A DNA stretch of 17,049 nucleotides, from positions 1-17,049 of the forward strand of contig CAYFSC010000054.1 in NCBI GenBank assembly GCA_964345695.1, read 5' to 3'. This document shows positions 14,928-17,049 of the stretch, one piece after another (the first letter of the stretch is position 1; the number at the start of each line of letters is the position of its first letter). Below the pieces are notes generated by a model. That model saw only the letters and a list, made by a program, of their open reading frames with translations. It searched no databases and had not been told where the DNA came from. Source of the DNA: CAYFSC01 sp964345695 (GTDB taxonomy: Bacteria > Bacteroidota > Rhodothermia > Rhodothermales > Salinibacteraceae). Both the position numbers and the translations under genes were made by a program.

Positions 14928-14951
14928 GGCCCGCGACGGACGCGACCCGGA

Positions 14952-16817
14952 TCAGGACTCGCGCTCCATGATGAGGACGCCAAGCGGCGGCAGGGTCAGC
15001 GTGATGGAGTGCTCGCGCCCGTGCACCGCGGTGGCCTCGCTGTCGGCCGGGGTGGGGCGCATGCCCGAGCCGCCGTAACGGGAGGCGTCGCTGTTAAGGC
15101 GCACGGTCCAGGTGCCGGCCTCCGGAACGCCAACGCGGTACTCCTCGCGCACGACGGGGGTGAAGTTGACGACGAAGAGAAGGGTGCGCCCCTGGTGGGT
15201 GCGGAGGTAGGAGAGGACGCTGTTCTCACGGTCGCCGTAGTGAATCCACTCGAACCCGTCCTCGCCGTCGTTCCAGAGCGCCGGGTGCTCGGCATAGAGC
15301 GCGTTGAGGTCGCTGAGCCACTCTGTGATGCCGGCATGCAGGTCCTCCTCGGCCACCCACCACTCCAGCTCCTGATCGTGGTTCCACTCGTGGTACTGGC
15401 CGAACTCGGCGCCCATGAAGAGCAGTTTCTTGCCCGGGTGCCCGAACATCTGGCCGTAGAGCGCGCGCAGGTTCGCTGCTTTCTGCCAGTCGTCGCCCGG
15501 CATTTTGCCCCACAGCGACTCTTTCCCGTGCACCACCTCGTCGTGCGAGAGGGGCAGCACGTAGTTCTCCGAGAAGGCCCACGAGAGGGTCCACGTCAGC
15601 TCGTCGTGATGGTGCTTGCGGTGCACCGGCTCTTTGCTCACGTAGTCGAGCGTATCGTGCATCCAGCCCATGTTCCATTTGTAGAGGAAGCCGAGGCCCC
15701 CATGGTCCACGGGCGTGGAGACGCCGGGCCAGGCCGTCGACTCCTCGGCCAGCATCAGCGCGTCCGGGAATTCCTGGTAGACCCGCTCGTTGGTATCCTG
15801 GAGCAAGCTGATGGCCTCTAGATTCTCGCGCCCCCCGTGGATGTTGGGCGACCATTCCCCTTCGCGGGAGTAGTCGCGGTAGAGCATCGAAGCGACGGCG
15901 TCGACACGGAGGCCGTCGACGTGGTACTTGTCGAGCCAGAAGAGGGCATTGGAGATGAGGAAACTGCGCACGCCGGGCGTTCCGAAGTCGAATACGCGGG
16001 TGCCCCAGTCCGGATGGGTGCGCATCCGCGGGTCCTCGTACTCGAAGAGATGTGAGCCGTCGAAATGTGCGAGCCCCTGCGGATCGGTGGCGAAGTGGCC
16101 CGGCACCCAGTCCATGATCACGCCGATGCCCCGCTGGTGCAGGACGTCGATCAGGTACATCAGGTCCTGCGGCGATCCGTATCGATATGTCGGGGCATAG
16201 TAGCCCAAAATCTGGTACCCCCACGAGCCATAGTACGGATGCTCGGCGAGCGGAAGAAACTCGACGTGCGTAAAGCCGCAGCGCTCGACGTGGTCGGCCA
16301 GAGGCTCGGCGATCTCGCGGTACGACAGGGATTCGCCGTGCTCTTTGTGCTTCCACGACCCCAGGTGCATCTCGTAGATGGAGAGCGGACCCTCAAGGGT
16401 CTCCGGCCCTTGCCGATTGGCGAGCCACGCGTCGTCGTTCCAGGTGTACGTGTCGAGGTCCGTAATGATGGACGAGAGGCCTTCGTAGGTGTTTTCGGCG
16501 GGGGCCTCCATCTGGAACGCGAAGGGGTCGGTGCGGTCCAGCTCGTCGTAGTTGGCCTGGATGCGGTACTTGTAGCGGTGAGGGGGGCGGGCGCCGTCGA
16601 CGTGCACCTCCCAGATCCCACCGCTGCGCCGCTCCAGAACGTGGGCGTCCGGATCCCACCCGTTGAAGTCGCCCATCACCGAAACGCGGTGCGCGTTGGG
16701 GGCCCACACGGCAAAGCGTGTGCCCTGGTCGTCGGGGTGGGCCCCCAGCGCCTCGTAGCTCGTGTAATGGGTGCCCTCGCTCCAGTAATAGAGATCGTCG
16801 TCGGAGAGGTGCGGCAT
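14952..16817 (-). CDS. glgB: 1,4-alpha-glucan branching enzyme
   Basis: This 621-aa GH13 branching enzyme makes alpha-1,6 branches in glycogen by cutting an alpha-1,4 chain and transferring it. The protein begins directly at the short helix and CBM48 domain (about 25-105, FAVWAPNAHRVSVMGDFNGW), so it is the shorter type lacking the extra N1 module. The catalytic (beta/alpha)8 barrel shows all expected motifs. They are DWVPGHF, GLRVDAVASMLYRDYSR with nucleophile D306, LMLAEEST with acid/base E358, and LSHDEVVHGK with D426. The spacing matches E. coli GlgB (D405, E458, D526). The C-terminal beta domain is complete and ends LGVLIMERES. No glgA, glgC or glgP is in the window. The start codon lies inside the last unit of a heptanucleotide repeat and has no SD. 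Confidence 0.97.
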   Translation of the reverse strand: MPHLSDDDLYYWSEGTHYTSYEALGAHPDDQGTRFAVWAPNAHRVSVMGDFNGWDPDAHVLERRSGGIWEVHVDGARPPHRYKYRIQANYDELDRTDPFAFQMEAPAENTYEGLSSIITDLDTYTWNDDAWLANRQGPETLEGPLSIYEMHLGSWKHKEHGESLSYREIAEPLADHVERCGFTHVEFLPLAEHPYYGSWGYQILGYYAPTYRYGSPQDLMYLIDVLHQRGIGVIMDWVPGHFATDPQGLAHFDGSHLFEYEDPRMRTHPDWGTRVFDFGTPGVRSFLISNALFWLDKYHVDGLRVDAVASMLYRDYSREGEWSPNIHGGRENLEAISLLQDTNERVYQEFPDALMLAEESTAWPGVSTPVDHGGLGFLYKWNMGWMHDTLDYVSKEPVHRKHHHDELTWTLSWAFSENYVLPLSHDEVVHGKESLWGKMPGDDWQKAANLRALYGQMFGHPGKKLLFMGAEFGQYHEWNHDQELEWWVAEEDLHAGITEWLSDLNALYAEHPALWNDGEDGFEWIHYGDRENSVLSYLRTHQGRTLLFVVNFTPVVREEYRVGVPEAGTWTVRLNSDASRYGGSGMRPTPADSEATAVHGREHSITLTLPPLGVLIMERES

Positions 16818-16863
16818 TCGGGTTTCGAGTTTTGGGTTCCGAGTTTCGGGAGTCCAGTCTGGG
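16815..16863. repeat. Heptanucleotide tandem repeat array, consensus GTTTCGR (plus strand)
   Basis: Seven 7-nt units run in register up to and including the glgB start codon. They are cattcgg, gtttcga, gttttgg, gttccga, gtttcgg, gagtcca and gtctggg. The four from 16822 to 16849 are clear and the outer ones decayed. Read on the glgB strand the unit is YCGAAAC. It therefore forms the immediate 5' leader where a ribosome-binding site would be. Confidence 0.75.
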
Positions 16864-16872
16864 CAATCGCAT

Positions 16873-16909
16873 CAACGTTCTTCGCGTTGAAGCAACGCCT
16901 TCATCGTTG
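16873..16909. promoter_or_regulatory. Doubled CAACG-N7-CGTTG dyad upstream of glgB
   Basis: Two 17-bp dyads, CAACG-N7-CGTTG, lie at 16873-16889 and 16893-16909, exactly 20 bp apart, about two helical turns. All four half-sites are perfect. They are 55-92 bp upstream of the glgB start codon. They could be tandem operators, or two mutually exclusive RNA hairpins in the glgB leader. Confidence 0.5.
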
Positions 16910-16914
16910 AGGTT

Positions 16915-17029
16915 CAGCAAAGCACGGCATCAAAACAGCACCCTCGTCGTCGCTCCAAACTTGATTTACTTCGTCAGCACCGCAAGGGCATGACCTTCGG
17001 CCCTCGCTACGCTCGTGTGGAGCCCATCC
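16915..17029 (+). repeat. Dispersed repeat, right copy (flanks glgB)
   Basis: It has the same block order as the left copy: CAGCAAA (16915-16921), CGTCGCTCCA (16948-16957) and GCTCGTGTGGAGCCCATCC (17011-17029). The last block is identical to 14713-14731 over 19 bp. Extra sequence of about 27 bp lies between blocks two and three. The bases from 17030 to the window end show no gene. Confidence 0.6.
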
Positions 17030-17049
17030 GACCGATCATTGCAACCGCC

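Larger units (their letters stand above)
14603..14951. other. 349-bp convergent intergenic region with repeats and hairpins
   Basis: No gene is supported between response regulator copy 2 and the 3' end of glgB. The region instead holds a copy of a dispersed repeat (14651-14731), an 11-bp tandem duplication (14799-14820) and a chain of hairpins (14837-14927). Each is listed separately. An ACGTCTG/CAGACGT hairpin (14669-14691) lies inside the dispersed repeat but lacks a T-run, so no standard terminator is visible for either convergent gene. Confidence 0.6.

Noticed and set aside
1..17049. Mobile element, CRISPR array or defence locus
   Set aside because: No transposase, integrase, phage or Cas-like protein, no spaced direct-repeat array, and base composition looks even. 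The repeats found are short tandem units or two diverged copies.

Overview
The window looks like chromosomal DNA of a GC-rich, halophilic or salt-adapted member of the Bacteroidota lineage. A Salinibacter/Rhodothermia-type organism is my best guess. This is inferred from several features: proteins rich in Asp/Glu, a DUF4783-type protein typical of Bacteroidota, and almost no Shine-Dalgarno sequences ahead of clear start codons. Nothing in the window fixes the species. I see no insertion sequence, phage gene, CRISPR array, tRNA or rRNA.

Layout. From 1 to 7266 five genes lie on the minus strand with spacers of about 55-115 bp, so they are probably one operon. In transcription order they are: a secreted DUF4783-like protein, a very large (1376 aa) polytopic sensor histidine kinase, a DUF432-like protein, an MscS-type mechanosensitive channel, and the start of trkA, which regulates K+ uptake and runs off the left edge. 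The content suggests envelope or osmotic sensing coupled to ion flux. Upstream lie a 355-bp gap with a G-quadruplex motif, then mutS2, two hairpin/T-tract signals, and a sugar-phosphate nucleotidylyltransferase, all minus strand.

A 472-bp divergent spacer with three packed hairpins separates these from plus-strand genes: an OmpA-type glycine-zipper lipoprotein, a secreted TPR protein, and two tandem single-domain response regulators. Two clear intrinsic terminators isolate the lipoprotein and the TPR gene. The right end is a minus-strand glgB (glycogen branching enzyme), convergent with the response regulators.

The protein-coding genes are mostly recognisable families. The less expected signals are in the spacers. 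Heptanucleotide repeat arrays of two different consensus types sit directly before trkA and glgB. A diverged repeat has a copy on each side of glgB. A doubled CAACG-N7-CGTTG dyad lies upstream of glgB, and a chain of hairpins lies beyond its 3' end. I found no convincing wholly new multi-gene system. The best candidate for a functional unit worth testing is the DUF4783 / giant kinase / DUF432 / MscS / TrkA operon.
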